Assembly: GCA_005473895.2 (NCBI GenBank)
Contig: SRJI02000005.1
Location: 62,001-126,000 of the forward strand
Length of the DNA stretch: 64,000 nucleotides
DNA from: Carideicomes alvinocaridis
GTDB lineage: Bacteria > Pseudomonadota > Alphaproteobacteria > Rhodobacterales > Rhodobacteraceae
Direction: 5' to 3'
Shown: positions 1 to 9,604 of the stretch, one piece after another
How the letters are laid out: the number at the start of each line of letters is the position of its first letter
Numbering within the stretch: position 1 is the stretch's first letter
Notes under the pieces: generated by a model
The model's input: the letters and a program-made list of their open reading frames with translations, nothing else
The model's database searches: none
What the model was told of the DNA's origin: nothing
Position numbers and translations under genes: made by a program

Positions 1-804
1 CTCGCGCGCGCGATACTTCATCTCCCGTGCCTCGACGGCGAACTTGTTCCACGGGCAGACGGCGAGGCAATCGTCGCAGCCGTAGATCCGGTTGCCCATC
101 TTTTCCCGCAGCTCCACCGGGACCGGGCCGCGATGCTCGATCGTGAGGTAGGAGATGCAGCGCCGCGCATCCAGCTGGTAGGGCGCCGGGAAGGCATCGG
201 TCGGGCAGGCATCCAGACAGGCCCGGCAGGACCCGCAATGATCGGTCTCGGGCGAATCCGGCTCCAGACCCAGCGTGGTGAAGACCGAGCCGATGAAGAA
301 CCAGTTGCCCAGGTCCCGGCTCAACAGGTTGGTATGCTTGCCCTGCCAGCCCAGCCCCGCGGCTTCCCCCAGCGGCTTCTCCGCCACCGGCGCGGTATCG
401 ACGAAAACCTTGACCTCCGCCCCCTCGTGACCGGCGCGCCCCGCCTCCTCCAGCAGCCAGCGGGCCAGCCGCTTCAGCCGTTTCTTCACCGTGTCGTGGT
501 AATCGCGGTTCTGCGCGTAGACGGAGATCGCCGCCCGGTCCGGCCGCTCCAGCACCGCCAGCGGGTCGTGTTCGGGCGTATAGCTCTCGGCCAGCATGAT
601 GACCGACCGTGCCTCGGGCCACAGCACCCGGGGATCGCCGCGCCAGCTCGCGCGCGCCTCCAGCCAGTCCATCTGCCCGTGCCGCCCGCGCTCGAGGAAA
701 TCGCCCAGCCGCGCCGGCACCTGGGGGATGTCCCCCGGCCGGCACACCCGGCACAGGTCGAACCCTTCCTCGACCGCCCGGTTCTGCAGCGCCGCCTTCA
801 GCAC
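1..804 (-). CDS. queG: tRNA epoxyqueuosine reductase QueG, 3' part cut off by window edge
   Basis: Last step of queuosine synthesis: a cobalamin- and Fe-S-dependent reductase that converts epoxyqueuosine to queuosine in the tRNA anticodon. The 268 visible codons include both ferredoxin-type clusters, [15 protein letters not shown] and [10 protein letters not shown], and the upstream stretch [19 protein letters not shown] typical of the family. The family usually has about 350-380 residues, so roughly 100 C-terminal residues lie outside. No ATG is in frame near the 5' end. The first usable start is a GTG at 802-804 (reading VLKAALQ), while the nearby ATG in the repeat at 819-840 is out of frame. 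It lies downstream of fzlA on the same strand. Function is secure; the start codon is less so. Confidence 0.92.
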   Translation of the reverse strand, partial: MLKAALQNRAVEEGFDLCRVCRPGDIPQVPARLGDFLERGRHGQMDWLEARASWRGDPRVLWPEARSVIMLAESYTPEHDPLAVLERPDRAAISVYAQNRDYHDTVKKRLKRLARWLLEEAGRAGHEGAEVKVFVDTAPVAEKPLGEAAGLGWQGKHTNLLSRDLGNWFFIGSVFTTLGLEPDSPETDHCGSCRACLDACPTDAFPAPYQLDARRCISYLTIEHRGPVPVELREKMGNRIYGCDDCLAVCPWNKFAVEAREMKYRARE

Positions 805-818
805 GGGACCGCCCCCCG

Positions 819-888
819 CTTCTTCGGTCCATAAATATGGTCGGGGGGTGAGGCCGCAGGCCGAGGGGGGCAGACAGCCCCCCTGCCC
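819..888 (+). repeat. Dispersed intergenic element, copy 1
   Basis: The copy opens with CTTCTTCGGTCC, then an imperfectly palindromic AT core CCATAAATATGG (829-840), then GGGGTGAGG and a G/C hairpin (about 867-884, GGGGGG against CCCCCC). Similar core-plus-hairpin copies occur at 27748-27775 and 28099-28126 (opposite orientation), and cores at 37893-37925 and 46816-46848. It sits between fzlA and queG and could act as a terminator or RNA-processing site. I recall similar elements between genes in many Rhodobacterales; that is memory, not a search. Confidence 0.7.
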
Positions 889-897
889 CGGCCGGGA

Positions 898-1563
898 TCA
901 GAAATCGAGGTCGGCATAATGCCGCGGCGGCGGAAAGCCGGGGATCTGGTCCGACAGGATGTTGCGGAAGGCCGGGCGCGACTTGATCGTGGCGTACCAG
1001 TCCTTGACCACCTGGCTCCGGTTCCAGTCCACGTCCGAGATGTAGTCGAGCGACGAGAGATGCGCCGCCGCGGCGAAATCCGCCAGCGTCATCACGTCGC
1101 CTGCCAGCCAGCGCCGGTGGTCCAGCAGCCAGGTCATGTAATCGAGGTGATACTTGATCGCCTTGGCCCCGGCCTTGACGTTGCCGCTATCGGGAAAGCC
1201 GCGGCCCATGACCTTCTTGTTCACCCGCTCGTAGAGCAGTTTCGACGTCACCTCGTGGTGGAACTTGTCGTCGAACCAGGCCACCAGCCGCCGCACTTCG
1301 TATCGGGAATCGCGGTCGGCGGGCATCAGCGAGGGCTCGGGATAGGCTTCCTCGATATATTCGCAGATCGCCGCGCTCTCGGCCATGGTCTTGCCGTCGA
1401 GCTTGAGCACCGGGACCTTGCCGGCGGGGTTGCGGCGCAGGAAATCGGCCTCCTGCTCCCAGTAGCGTTCCTCCACCAGCTCGCATTCGATCCGCTTCTC
1501 CGCGAGGCTCAGCCGCACCTTGCGGCAGAAGGGAGAAAGCGGAACGTGATAGAGACGCGCCAT
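898..1563 (-). CDS. fzlA: FtsZ-binding division protein FzlA (glutathione S-transferase fold)
   Basis: A 221-residue GST-like protein: N-terminal thioredoxin-fold half (RLYHVPLSPFCRKVRLSL, then NPAGKVPVL and the ESAAICEYIEE glutathione-site signature) and a helical C-terminal half. In Caulobacter, FzlA is a GST homologue that binds FtsZ filaments and is required for constriction rather than detoxification. The C-terminal tail PPPRHYADLDF resembles the conserved FzlA tail as I remember it, which is why I prefer FzlA over a generic GST. ATG start at 1563. It precedes queG on the minus strand. A plain GST is the alternative; alignment of the tail with Caulobacter FzlA would decide. Confidence 0.72.
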   Translation of the reverse strand: MARLYHVPLSPFCRKVRLSLAEKRIECELVEERYWEQEADFLRRNPAGKVPVLKLDGKTMAESAAICEYIEEAYPEPSLMPADRDSRYEVRRLVAWFDDKFHHEVTSKLLYERVNKKVMGRGFPDSGNVKAGAKAIKYHLDYMTWLLDHRRWLAGDVMTLADFAAAAHLSSLDYISDVDWNRSQVVKDWYATIKSRPAFRNILSDQIPGFPPPRHYADLDF

Positions 1564-1623
1564 GCGGAAGGCTCCGGTGCTGGGTCAGGGACGCCCTTGC
1601 ATAGACCCTCGCGCGGGGCCTGT

Positions 1624-2361
1624 TCAATCCTCGAAACAGGCCGCCCTGCCGTCGGCGCGGATGGTCGCCGCCCCGTCCCGGATCGAGGCCGCGCGCCGCT
1701 GGACAAAGCCCGAGGGGTCGGCGGCCGAGCGGTCCTTGGGATCGGGCAGGATCGCCGCCAGCCGCGCCGCCTGGGTTCCGCTCAGATCTGCGGGGGACAC
1801 GCCGAAGTAGTGCCGCGCGGCGGCGTCCACGCCAAAGACGCCCTCGTCGAATTCCGCGACGTTCAGATAGACCTCGAGGATGCGGCGCTTGGACCAGATC
1901 GCCTCCACCCCCGGGGTCAGCACGGCCTCCAGCGCCTTGCGCAGCCAGGAGCGGTCCTGCCAGAGATAGACGTTCTTCACCACCTGCTGCGAGATCGTGG
2001 AGGCCCCGCGCCGGCCGCCCGAGGCCAGCGCCTTGCGGATCGCCTCCATGTCGAAGCCCCAGTGGTTGCAGAAATTCGCATCCTCCGCCGCCACGACCGA
2101 GCGCGCCATGACCGGCGCGATCTCTTCCATCGGGGTCCAGTCCTGGGTGATGCCGCCCAGCCGCCGGGCCTCCTGCATCATGTAGGGCGTGGTCGGCGGG
2201 TTGAAGACCGCGTAGCCGCCGATCGCCAGCAGGGCCAGCACCACCAGCGCCAGCAGCCCGCGCAGGGACCAGCGCAGGACGAATCGGACGGGACGGACAC
2301 GCCGCCGCGCTCCGCCCCGTGTCACCTGTGGTTCCGTCTTGCGAGATGCCTGCTTCGCCAT
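1624..2361 (-). CDS. mtgA: Monofunctional peptidoglycan transglycosylase MtgA
   Basis: Polymerises lipid II into glycan strands, without a transpeptidase domain. The 245-residue protein has a basic cytoplasmic tail (residues 1-30), one membrane anchor (about 33-53) and a family GT51 domain. The GT51 motifs are visible: EDANF with catalytic Glu93, GASTISQQ (about 119-126), and KRRILEVYLN followed by an FGVDAAARHYFG segment. Length is normal for MtgA. It starts at an ATG (2361) and is 60 bases upstream of fzlA, so the two may be co-transcribed. That would pair a septal division protein with a glycan polymerase, which is inference from position only. Confidence 0.93.
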   Translation of the reverse strand: MAKQASRKTEPQVTRGGARRRVRPVRFVLRWSLRGLLALVVLALLAIGGYAVFNPPTTPYMMQEARRLGGITQDWTPMEEIAPVMARSVVAAEDANFCNHWGFDMEAIRKALASGGRRGASTISQQVVKNVYLWQDRSWLRKALEAVLTPGVEAIWSKRRILEVYLNVAEFDEGVFGVDAAARHYFGVSPADLSGTQAARLAAILPDPKDRSAADPSGFVQRRAASIRDGAATIRADGRAACFED

Positions 2362-2409
2362 GGCGGCACTCTATCCGCCCGGGCGCGCCATGACATCCGG
2401 AAATCCGGC

Positions 2410-3669
2410 TCAGCCCGCCATGTCGCGGCGGCTGGGCAACAGCACCGTCAGCACCCCCAGAACCGGCAGGAACCCGCAGAGGATCATCACCGCGCGGATG
2501 CCCATGGCGTCCGCCATCAGCCCCAGGACAGCGGCGCCGATCCCCGCCACCCCGAAGGCCAGACCGAAGAACAGACCCGCCACCATGCCCACGCGGCCCG
2601 GCAGCAGCTCCTGCCCGAAGACCACGATGGCCGGAAAGGCCGACGCCAGCACGACACCGATGATCACCGTCAGCACCCCGGTCCAGAACAGCGAGGCGAA
2701 GGGCAGCATCAGGGTGAAGGGCAGCACGCCGAGGATCGACACCCAGATCACCGTGCGCCGCCCGATCCGGTCCCCGATGGGCCCGCCGATTACCGTTCCC
2801 AGCGCCGCCGCCCCGAGGAAGAGGAACAGCATCTGCTGCGCCGCCTGCGTGCTGAGGCCGAAGCGTTCGATGACGAAGAACGTGTAATAGCTGGTCATCC
2901 CGGCCATGTAGATATGCTTGGAAAAGATCAGCGCGATCAGCACGGCGAGCGCCAGCATCACCCGGCCCCGCGGCAGGCTGGTGCCGCCCATGACCTTGCG
3001 TTTCGCCGCGACCTTGCTGGCCCGGCTGTGCCAGCGGCTGACGGCACTGAGGATCATCATGCCGACCAGTGCGATCAGCGCGAACCACGCCACGCTGCCC
3101 CGCCCCCAGGGCACGACGACGAAGGCGGCCAGCAGCGGCCCCAAGGATGAGCCGAAATTGCCGCCCACCTGGAACACCGACTGCGCGAAGCCGTAGCGCC
3201 CGCCCGAGGCCGCGCGGGTGACGCGCGACGCCTCCGGGTGGAAGATCGACGAGCCGATGCCGATGAGCGCCGCGCCCGTGATCAGCAGCGCATAGCTCGG
3301 CGCCCAGGCCAGCAGCACCAGCCCGCACATGGTCGAGGCCATGCCGACGGGCAGCGAATAGGGCATCGGCTTCTTGTCGGTGACCATGCCCACGACCGGC
3401 TGCAGCAGCGACGCGGTGACCTGGAAGCAGAAGGTCAGCATGCCGATCTGCCAGAAGTCGAGCGTGAACTCGGTCTTCAGCATCGGGTAGATCGCCGCCA
3501 GCAGCGACTGCATCACGTCGTTGAGCATGTGACACAGGCTGATCGACAGCAGGATCGCGTAGGTCGTGCGGTCGGTCAGCCCGTCATGGCCGGCGGGGGC
3601 GGGCTGCGCCGCGGTGGCCGCGGTGGCGGCTTCGGGGGCGGAGCCGGGGGCATAAGTTGTATGGGTCAC
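2410..3669 (-). CDS. MFS exporter, fosmidomycin-resistance (Fsr) type
   Basis: A 419-residue major facilitator with about twelve hydrophobic segments. The start SLCHMLNDVMQSLLAAIYPMLK and the later DRIGRRTVIW loop match the Fsr subfamily of drug exporters, whose E. coli member confers fosmidomycin resistance. The start is a GTG at 3669, chosen because AAGGAGA lies just before it; the N-terminal 40 residues are Ala/Pro-rich and probably cytoplasmic. It diverges from an AraC-type regulator, a common arrangement for a regulated efflux pump. The natural substrate cannot be read from the sequence. Confidence 0.85.
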   Translation of the reverse strand: MTHTTYAPGSAPEAATAATAAQPAPAGHDGLTDRTTYAILLSISLCHMLNDVMQSLLAAIYPMLKTEFTLDFWQIGMLTFCFQVTASLLQPVVGMVTDKKPMPYSLPVGMASTMCGLVLLAWAPSYALLITGAALIGIGSSIFHPEASRVTRAASGGRYGFAQSVFQVGGNFGSSLGPLLAAFVVVPWGRGSVAWFALIALVGMMILSAVSRWHSRASKVAAKRKVMGGTSLPRGRVMLALAVLIALIFSKHIYMAGMTSYYTFFVIERFGLSTQAAQQMLFLFLGAAALGTVIGGPIGDRIGRRTVIWVSILGVLPFTLMLPFASLFWTGVLTVIIGVVLASAFPAIVVFGQELLPGRVGMVAGLFFGLAFGVAGIGAAVLGLMADAMGIRAVMILCGFLPVLGVLTVLLPSRRDMAG

Positions 3670-3787
3670 GCGTCTTCTCCTTCACCGACGGGATAGCGCG
3701 ACGGGCCGCGGCGCTCTATCGTGGTTTGGACAATCACTTTCGCGATCGGGCCAAAGTTGCGCCCGCCCTGCCTGCCGGGAAACCCCC

Positions 3788-4570
3788 ATGTCCGCCGACC
3801 CGCCCTCCTTCGTCTCGCAGAACCTCGACCGCATCCGCGCCGCACAGGGCCCGGTTCACGCCATCGGCACAGATTATCCGCCCGGCATCCGGATCGAGCG
3901 TCACTCCCACGACCGGCACCAGCTGCTCCACGCGCTGAGCGGGGTGGTGCTGGTGGCCACCGATGCCGGGCGCTGGATCGTGCCGCCGGAGCTGGCGCTG
4001 TGGATCCCCGCGGGCTGCGAGCACTCGGTGGACATGCTGGGGCCGGTGCGAATGCGCTCGGTCTACGTGCGGCCCGGCGATATCGGTCCGCAGGCGCCGA
4101 CGCCGAAGGTGCTGGAGATGACGCCGCTGGTGCGCGCGCTGGTGGTGGATGCCGTGGCGCTGTCGGGCACGCCCCATGGGCCGCGCCACCGGCTGGTCGC
4201 GGACCTGCTGCTGCAGGACATACCCCGTCTGCCGGAACAGCCGCTGGCCCTGCCCCTGCCCGCCGATCCGCGGCTGCTGCGCCTCTGCCGCGATTTCCTC
4301 GCCGCCCCCGACGCGCGCACCCCGCTCGACCAATGGGCGGACCGCGCGGGCATGAGCCGCCGCAGCCTCAGCCGGCATTTCCGGCAGGAGACGGGGCTGG
4401 GCCTCGACCGCTGGCGGCAGCAGGCCTGCGTCTTCGCCGCCCTGCCCCGGCTCATCGCGGGCGAAACGGTGACCACGGTGGCGCTGGACCTGGGCTACGA
4501 GAGCCCCGCCGCCTTCACCACCATGTTCCGCCGGATGCTCGGCCGCTCGCCCCGCGCCTACCGGCCGTGA
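3788..4570 (+). CDS. AraC-family regulator with cupin-like sensor
   Basis: A 260-residue transcription factor. The N-terminal half reads as a cupin (HSHDRHQLLHALSGVV, then WIVPPELALWIPAG), which usually senses a small molecule. The C-terminal half has the paired AraC helix-turn-helix: GMSRRSLSRHFRQETG as the first recognition unit and TTVALDLGYESPAAFTTMFRR as the second. It is divergent from the MFS exporter with a 118-base shared upstream region, so control of that exporter is the obvious guess. AraC proteins with this cupin layout often regulate adjacent exporters. Effector unknown. Confidence 0.9.
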   Translation: MSADPPSFVSQNLDRIRAAQGPVHAIGTDYPPGIRIERHSHDRHQLLHALSGVVLVATDAGRWIVPPELALWIPAGCEHSVDMLGPVRMRSVYVRPGDIGPQAPTPKVLEMTPLVRALVVDAVALSGTPHGPRHRLVADLLLQDIPRLPEQPLALPLPADPRLLRLCRDFLAAPDARTPLDQWADRAGMSRRSLSRHFRQETGLGLDRWRQQACVFAALPRLIAGETVTTVALDLGYESPAAFTTMFRRMLGRSPRAYRP

Positions 4571-4577
4571 CGCCATG

Positions 4578-4609
4578 AAAAAAGGCGCGCCCCGGGGGAC
4601 GCGCCTTTG
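4578..4609 (-). terminator. Intrinsic terminator of gltB
   Basis: Stem GGCGCG (4584-4589) pairs with CGCGCC (4600-4605). Read on the minus strand, the hairpin is followed by a run of six T, the classic rho-independent form. It lies between the convergent AraC gene and gltB; on the plus strand the T tract is only three bases, so it mainly serves gltB. Confidence 0.85.
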
Positions 4610-4628
4610 CCTGTTGTCGGACCGCGGA

Positions 4629-7600
4629 TTATTCCGCCGGAACCGCCTGTTCCTCGATCCCCAGCGGGTGCGGGATCTTGTCCAGCATCTCCTTCGGGCA
4701 GACCTGCAGGAAGTTGCCCTGCTCGCTGTCCCAGTGCTGCAGGATGTCGAGCGCGCGGCGGCTGCCGGTCTCGTCGATGTGGCGGCGGATCAGCGCCTCC
4801 AGCTCGCCCATCCAGTGGTCCGAGGTCACCGGGCAGGTCACCAGCGTCTCGGTGTTGAGCATCTTCGAGGCCTGTCCTTCCGGGTCGTAGAGATAGGCCA
4901 TGCCCCCGGTCATCCCGGCACCGAAGTTCGCGCCCACCGGCCCGAGGATCACCGCCATGCCGCCGGTCATGTACTCGCAGCCGTTCGACCCGCAGCCCTC
5001 GACCACCACGTGCGCGCCCGAGTTGCGCACGGCAAAGCGCTCGCCCGCCCGGCCCGCGGCGAAGAGATAGCCGCCGGTCGCGCCGTAAAGCACCGTGTTG
5101 CCGATGATCGTGTTGTCCGCGGCCACCAGCGGCGAGGCCATGGGCGGACGCACGACGATCATGCCGCCCGACAGCCCCTTGCCCACGTAGTCGTTGGCAT
5201 CGCCCGACACCTCGAGCTTCAGCCCCGGGGCCGCGAAGGCGCCCAGCGATTGCCCGGCCGACCCGGTCAGCTTGACCGTCAGGTGGTTCGGCTGAAGCGC
5301 GTTGTTCATGCCGAAGTTGCGCACGATATGGCTCGAGGTCCGCGTGCCCACCGTCCGGTGCGTGTTCTGCACCGCGTAGGAGAGCTGCATCTTCTCGCCG
5401 TCCTGCAGGAAGCGTTCGGCATCGCGCACGATTTCCGCGTCGAGCGTGTCGTCCACGGCCTGGCGCGGTTTCAGCCGGTCGTAGGTGACCCGGTCCGCGC
5501 CGTCGACGGTGATCAGCAGCGGGTTGAGGTCCAGGTCGTCCAGGTGCTCCGCCCCGCGGCTGACCTGGCTCAGCAGGTCGGCCCGGCCGATCACCTCGTC
5601 GAGCGACCGCGCCCCGATGGAGGCGAGCACTTCGCGCACCTCCTGGGCGTAGAAGGTGATCAGGTTCACCACCTTGTCGGCGTTGCCGGTGAACTTGGCC
5701 CGCAGGCTTTCATCCTGGGTGCAGACGCCCACCGGGCAGGTGTTGGACTGGCACTGGCGGACCATGATGCAGCCCATGGCGATCAGCGCGGCGGTGCCGA
5801 TGCCGTATTCCTCGGCCCCCATCATCGCCGCCATGACGATGTCGCGCCCCGTCCGCAGCCCGCCATCCGTCCGCAGGGTGATGCGGTCGCGCAGGTGGTT
5901 CATCGACAGCACCTGGTGCGCCTCGCTCAGCCCCATCTCCCACGGGAGGCCCGCGTATTTGATGGAGGTGGCGGGCGAGGCCCCGGTGCCGCCGTTATGG
6001 CCAGAGATCAGGATCACGTCGGCCTTGGCCTTGGCGACGCCCGCCGCGATGGTGCCCACGCCCGAGGACGACACCAGCTTGACCGTCACCTTGGCGCGCG
6101 GGTTGATCTGCTTGAGGTCGTAGATCAGCTGCGCGAGGTCCTCGATGGAATAGATGTCGTGGTGCGGCGGCGGCGAGATCAGGGTCACGCCCTTGGTCGA
6201 ATGGCGCAGCCGCGCGATCAGGTCGGTGACCTTCATGCCGGGCAGCTGCCCGCCCTCGCCGGGCTTGGCACCCTGGGCCACCTTGATTTCAAGTTCTTCG
6301 CACTGGTTGAGGTATTCCGCCGTGACCCCGAAGCGGCCGGAGGCCACCTGCTTGATCTTGGCGCTCGGGTTGTCGCCGTTGGGCTCGGGCACGAAATGCG
6401 CCGGATCCTCGCCACCCTCGCCCGAGTCGGACTTGGCGCCGATGCGGTTCATCGCGACGTTGAGCGTCTTGTGCGCCTCGGGCGACAGCGCCCCCAGCGA
6501 CATGCCCGGCGTGACGAAGCGCTTGCGGATCGCGGTGATGCTTTCCACCTCTTCCAGCGGGATCGCGGTGCCCAGCGGCTTGATCGCCAGCAGGTCGCGC
6601 AGATGCGTCGGCGGGTTGGCCTGCATCCGGGCCGAATACTGCTTCCACAGCTCGTAGGAGGCCTTGTTGCAGGCCGCCTGCATCATGTGCATCGTCTGCG
6701 CTTCCCAGGCGTGGGTCTCGCCGGCGCGGCGCGCCTTGTAGAACCCGCCGATCGGCAGCACGTCCTGGCCCGACAGGAAGCCGCGGGCGTGGATTTCCTC
6801 GGCCTTGCGCTGCACGCCGTGGATGCCGATGCCGGAAATGCGGCTCAGCAGGCCCGGGAAATACTCCGCGCACATGGCCCGGCTCAGGCCCACGGCCTCG
6901 AAGTTCAGGCCCCCGCGATAGGAGGAGATCACCGAGATGCCCATCTTGGACATGATCTTGAGCAGGCCGGCATCGATCGCCTGGCGATAGCGCGCGACGT
7001 TCTCGGTCAGCGTGCCCTCCAGCAGGCCGCGGCGGATGCGGTCGGCGATGGAATCCTCGGCAAGGTAGGCATTGACCACCGTTGCCCCGGCCGAGATCAG
7101 CACGGCAAAGTAATGCGGGTCGATGCATTCGGCCGAGCGCACGCCCAGCGAACAGAAGGTCCGCAGCCCCTTGCGCGTCAGGTGGCTGTGCACCGCGCTG
7201 GTGGCAAGGATCATCGGCATGGCGACCTTGTCCGGCCCCGAATGCTGGTCGGTCAGCGCCACGTGGCCCGCGCCGGAGCGCACCGCATCCTCGGCCTCGG
7301 CCCGGATGCGCGCCAGCCCTTCCTGTAGCGCGCCCTCACCGGCGCCCGAGGGGAAGGTGCAGTCGATCTCCACCAGGTCGGCGTTGAAGTTGCGCTGCAG
7401 CTCGTCCCATTGCGCGTTGCCGACGAAGGGGCTTTCCAGCACGAGGATCTCGGTCTGGGCAGAGCTTTCGTCGAGCACGTTCTTCAGGTTGCCGAACCGG
7501 GTCTTGAGCGACATCACCCGGAATTCACGAAGCGAGTCGATCGGCGGGTTGGTCACCTGGCTGAAGTTCTGGCGGAAGTAATGCGACAGCGGCCGGTACT

Positions 7601-9167
7601 TCTTGGACAGGACGGCCGAGGGCGTGTCGTCGCCCATCGACGCGATCATCTCCTTGCCGTCCTCCGCCATGGGCGAGAGCACCGATTCCAGCTCTTCCAT
7701 CGTGTAGCCCGCGGCGATCTGGCGCTGGCGCAGCTCTGCGCCCTCGAAGAGCGGGTGCTCCGTCACCTTGGCCAGCTCGTCGTCGAGATCGTTGATCTTG
7801 CCGACCCATTCGCCGAAGGGCTGGGCGGCGGCGAGCTTGTCCTTGATTTCCACGTCGTGGAACAGCAGGCCCTCCTGCATGTCGACGGCGATCATCTGGC
7901 CCGGGCCCAGCGCGCCCTTCTCCCGGACGGTGGATTCGTTGATCGGGACCATGCCGGTCTCGGACCCGGCGATCAGCATGCCGTCGCCGGTCACCACGTA
8001 GCGCATGGGGCGCAGGCCGTTCCGGTCGAGCCCGCCGCAGACCCAGCGACCATCGGTCATGGCCAGCGCCGCGGGACCGTCCCAGGGCTCCATCACCGAG
8101 TTGCAGTAGGAATACATGTCGCGCCACGCCTCGGGCAGCTCGACCGCCTGCTTGGACCACGATTCGGGCACCAGCATCGTCTTGGCCATGGGCGCGGAGC
8201 GGCCCGCGCGGACCAGCACCTCGAACACGGAGTCGAGCGCGGCAGAGTCCGACGACCCCGAGGGAACGATCGGCTTGATGTCCTCGGCCAGCTCTCCGAA
8301 CGTGCCCGAGGCCATGCGGATCTCGTGGCTCTTCATCCAGTTCATGTTGCCCTTGAGGGTGTTGATCTCGCCGTTATGGGCAAGCATCCGGAAGGGCTGC
8401 GCCAGCCACCACTGGGGGAAGGTGTTGGTGGAATAGCGCTGGTGGTAGATGGCAAAGGCGCTCTCGAACCGCTCGTCCAGCAGGTCGGGATAGAACTCCG
8501 CCACCTGCTCGGCCAGCATCATGCCCTTGTAGATGATCGACCGGCACGACAGCGAGGCAAGGTAGAGCGTGCCCACCCCGGCCGCGGCGGCCGCCTTCTC
8601 GATCCGGCGGCGGATCACGTAGAGCTCGCGCTCGAAGGTTTCCTCGTCCACGCCCTTGGCGTTGGAGATCAGGATCTGCTCGATCTCCGGCCGGGTGGCG
8701 TTGGCCTTTTCGCCCAGGCAATCCACGTTCACCGGCACGTGGCGCCAGCCGTAGATGTAATAGCCCATGCGCAGGACCTCGGTTTCCACGATGGTCCGGC
8801 AGGTCTCCTGCGCGGCAAAGTTGGTGCGCGGCAGGAAGACCTGGCCGACGGCGATCAGCTCGTCCTCGCGCGGCTCGTGGCCGGTGCGGCGGATCTGGTC
8901 GTAGAAGAAGGGGACCGGGATCTGCACGTGGATGCCCGCGCCGTCGCCGGTCTTGCCATCGGCGTCGACCGCGCCGCGGTGCCACACGGCCTTGAGCGCG
9001 TCGATGCCGTTCTCGACCACCTTGCGCGTCGCCTTGCCGTCGATGTTGACCACGAGGCCGACGCCGCAGGAGGAATGCTCGTCCTCTTCACGGTAGAGGC
9101 CGTGCTCGGCCATCCACTTGCGCTTCGTCTCCTCCGCCGCGGCCCAGGTCTGGTCGTGCTTGGTCAT
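4629..9167 (-). CDS. gltB: Glutamate synthase (NADPH) large subunit
   Basis: Makes glutamate from 2-oxoglutarate and glutamine-derived ammonia together with GltD. The 1512-residue protein has an N-terminal class II glutamine amidotransferase domain whose nucleophile is Cys34 in SSCGVG (a propeptide before it would be cleaved), a central domain, the FMN-binding synthase domain (VSSSGVGTIAAGVAKAKAD, GHNGGTGASP), the 3Fe-4S cysteines in GCIMVRQCQSNTCPVG, and a C-terminal glycine-rich beta-helix. An upstream in-frame extension to 9326 exists, but the ATG at 9167 has AAGGAG before it and overlaps the stop of the preceding GFA gene by ATGA, so translation is probably coupled. Confidence 0.97.
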   Translation of the reverse strand: MTKHDQTWAAAEETKRKWMAEHGLYREEDEHSSCGVGLVVNIDGKATRKVVENGIDALKAVWHRGAVDADGKTGDGAGIHVQIPVPFFYDQIRRTGHEPREDELIAVGQVFLPRTNFAAQETCRTIVETEVLRMGYYIYGWRHVPVNVDCLGEKANATRPEIEQILISNAKGVDEETFERELYVIRRRIEKAAAAAGVGTLYLASLSCRSIIYKGMMLAEQVAEFYPDLLDERFESAFAIYHQRYSTNTFPQWWLAQPFRMLAHNGEINTLKGNMNWMKSHEIRMASGTFGELAEDIKPIVPSGSSDSAALDSVFEVLVRAGRSAPMAKTMLVPESWSKQAVELPEAWRDMYSYCNSVMEPWDGPAALAMTDGRWVCGGLDRNGLRPMRYVVTGDGMLIAGSETGMVPINESTVREKGALGPGQMIAVDMQEGLLFHDVEIKDKLAAAQPFGEWVGKINDLDDELAKVTEHPLFEGAELRQRQIAAGYTMEELESVLSPMAEDGKEMIASMGDDTPSAVLSKKYRPLSHYFRQNFSQVTNPPIDSLREFRVMSLKTRFGNLKNVLDESSAQTEILVLESPFVGNAQWDELQRNFNADLVEIDCTFPSGAGEGALQEGLARIRAEAEDAVRSGAGHVALTDQHSGPDKVAMPMILATSAVHSHLTRKGLRTFCSLGVRSAECIDPHYFAVLISAGATVVNAYLAEDSIADRIRRGLLEGTLTENVARYRQAIDAGLLKIMSKMGISVISSYRGGLNFEAVGLSRAMCAEYFPGLLSRISGIGIHGVQRKAEEIHARGFLSGQDVLPIGGFYKARRAGETHAWEAQTMHMMQAACNKASYELWKQYSARMQANPPTHLRDLLAIKPLGTAIPLEEVESITAIRKRFVTPGMSLGALSPEAHKTLNVAMNRIGAKSDSGEGGEDPAHFVPEPNGDNPSAKIKQVASGRFGVTAEYLNQCEELEIKVAQGAKPGEGGQLPGMKVTDLIARLRHSTKGVTLISPPPHHDIYSIEDLAQLIYDLKQINPRAKVTVKLVSSSGVGTIAAGVAKAKADVILISGHNGGTGASPATSIKYAGLPWEMGLSEAHQVLSMNHLRDRITLRTDGGLRTGRDIVMAAMMGAEEYGIGTAALIAMGCIMVRQCQSNTCPVGVCTQDESLRAKFTGNADKVVNLITFYAQEVREVLASIGARSLDEVIGRADLLSQVSRGAEHLDDLDLNPLLITVDGADRVTYDRLKPRQAVDDTLDAEIVRDAERFLQDGEKMQLSYAVQNTHRTVGTRTSSHIVRNFGMNNALQPNHLTVKLTGSAGQSLGAFAAPGLKLEVSGDANDYVGKGLSGGMIVVRPPMASPLVAADNTIIGNTVLYGATGGYLFAAGRAGERFAVRNSGAHVVVEGCGSNGCEYMTGGMAVILGPVGANFGAGMTGGMAYLYDPEGQASKMLNTETLVTCPVTSDHWMGELEALIRRHIDETGSRRALDILQHWDSEQGNFLQVCPKEMLDKIPHPLGIEEQAVPAE

Positions 9168-9604
9168 GGCGTTTCTCCTTCGCTCAGGAACGCGTGGGTC
9201 CGTTCGTATTCGTCCTTGGTGATCCGCCGGGGCGTGCCGCCGAGGCTCCAGCCATCGGGTGCCTGGTCGGCGTAGTTCACCAGTGTCAGTGTCGCATCGC
9301 CCGCATTGTCGAAAATGCCGGGGCAAAGCTCGAAATAACCTTCATCCGGCCCCTCGACGTAGCGGAACCAGAGGTGCGAGCCGCAGGTGTCGCACCAGGC
9401 CCGCTCCGCCAGTTTCGAGGAGCGGTGTGTCTTGACCGGGCCGGTCACATGGACGCGCGCCGCCTCGGCCTCGATGCCGAATTGCACGCCTCCGCCCCAG
9501 CGGGTGCAGAGCAGGCAGTGGCAGGCGGTCAGTTCGTCCGACAGGGCGTCGGTCTCGATCCGCACTTCGCCGCAAAGGCAGCGTCCGATCCGGGTCTCGC
9601 TCAT
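9164..9604 (-). CDS. GFA/CENP-V-type zinc protein, copy B
   Basis: A 146-residue protein of the GFA family (glutathione-dependent formaldehyde-activating fold). It has the expected cysteine pattern: RCLCGEV near the N-terminus, ACHCLLC, and CDTCGSHLWFRY. These cysteines bind zinc in family members. Despite the family name, many members have no proven role with formaldehyde. It overlaps gltB by 4 bases on one side and the second GFA gene by 4 bases on the other, so all are probably translated from one message. Function within the glutamate synthase operon is unknown. Confidence 0.88.
   Translation of the reverse strand: MSETRIGRCLCGEVRIETDALSDELTACHCLLCTRWGGGVQFGIEAEAARVHVTGPVKTHRSSKLAERAWCDTCGSHLWFRYVEGPDEGYFELCPGIFDNAGDATLTLVNYADQAPDGWSLGGTPRRITKDEYERTHAFLSEGETP

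Noticed and set aside
4575-7328. A long plus-strand open frame opposite gltB
   Set aside because: It is Arg/His/Pro-rich and runs antisense to a gene with full family motifs; high GC keeps such frames open.
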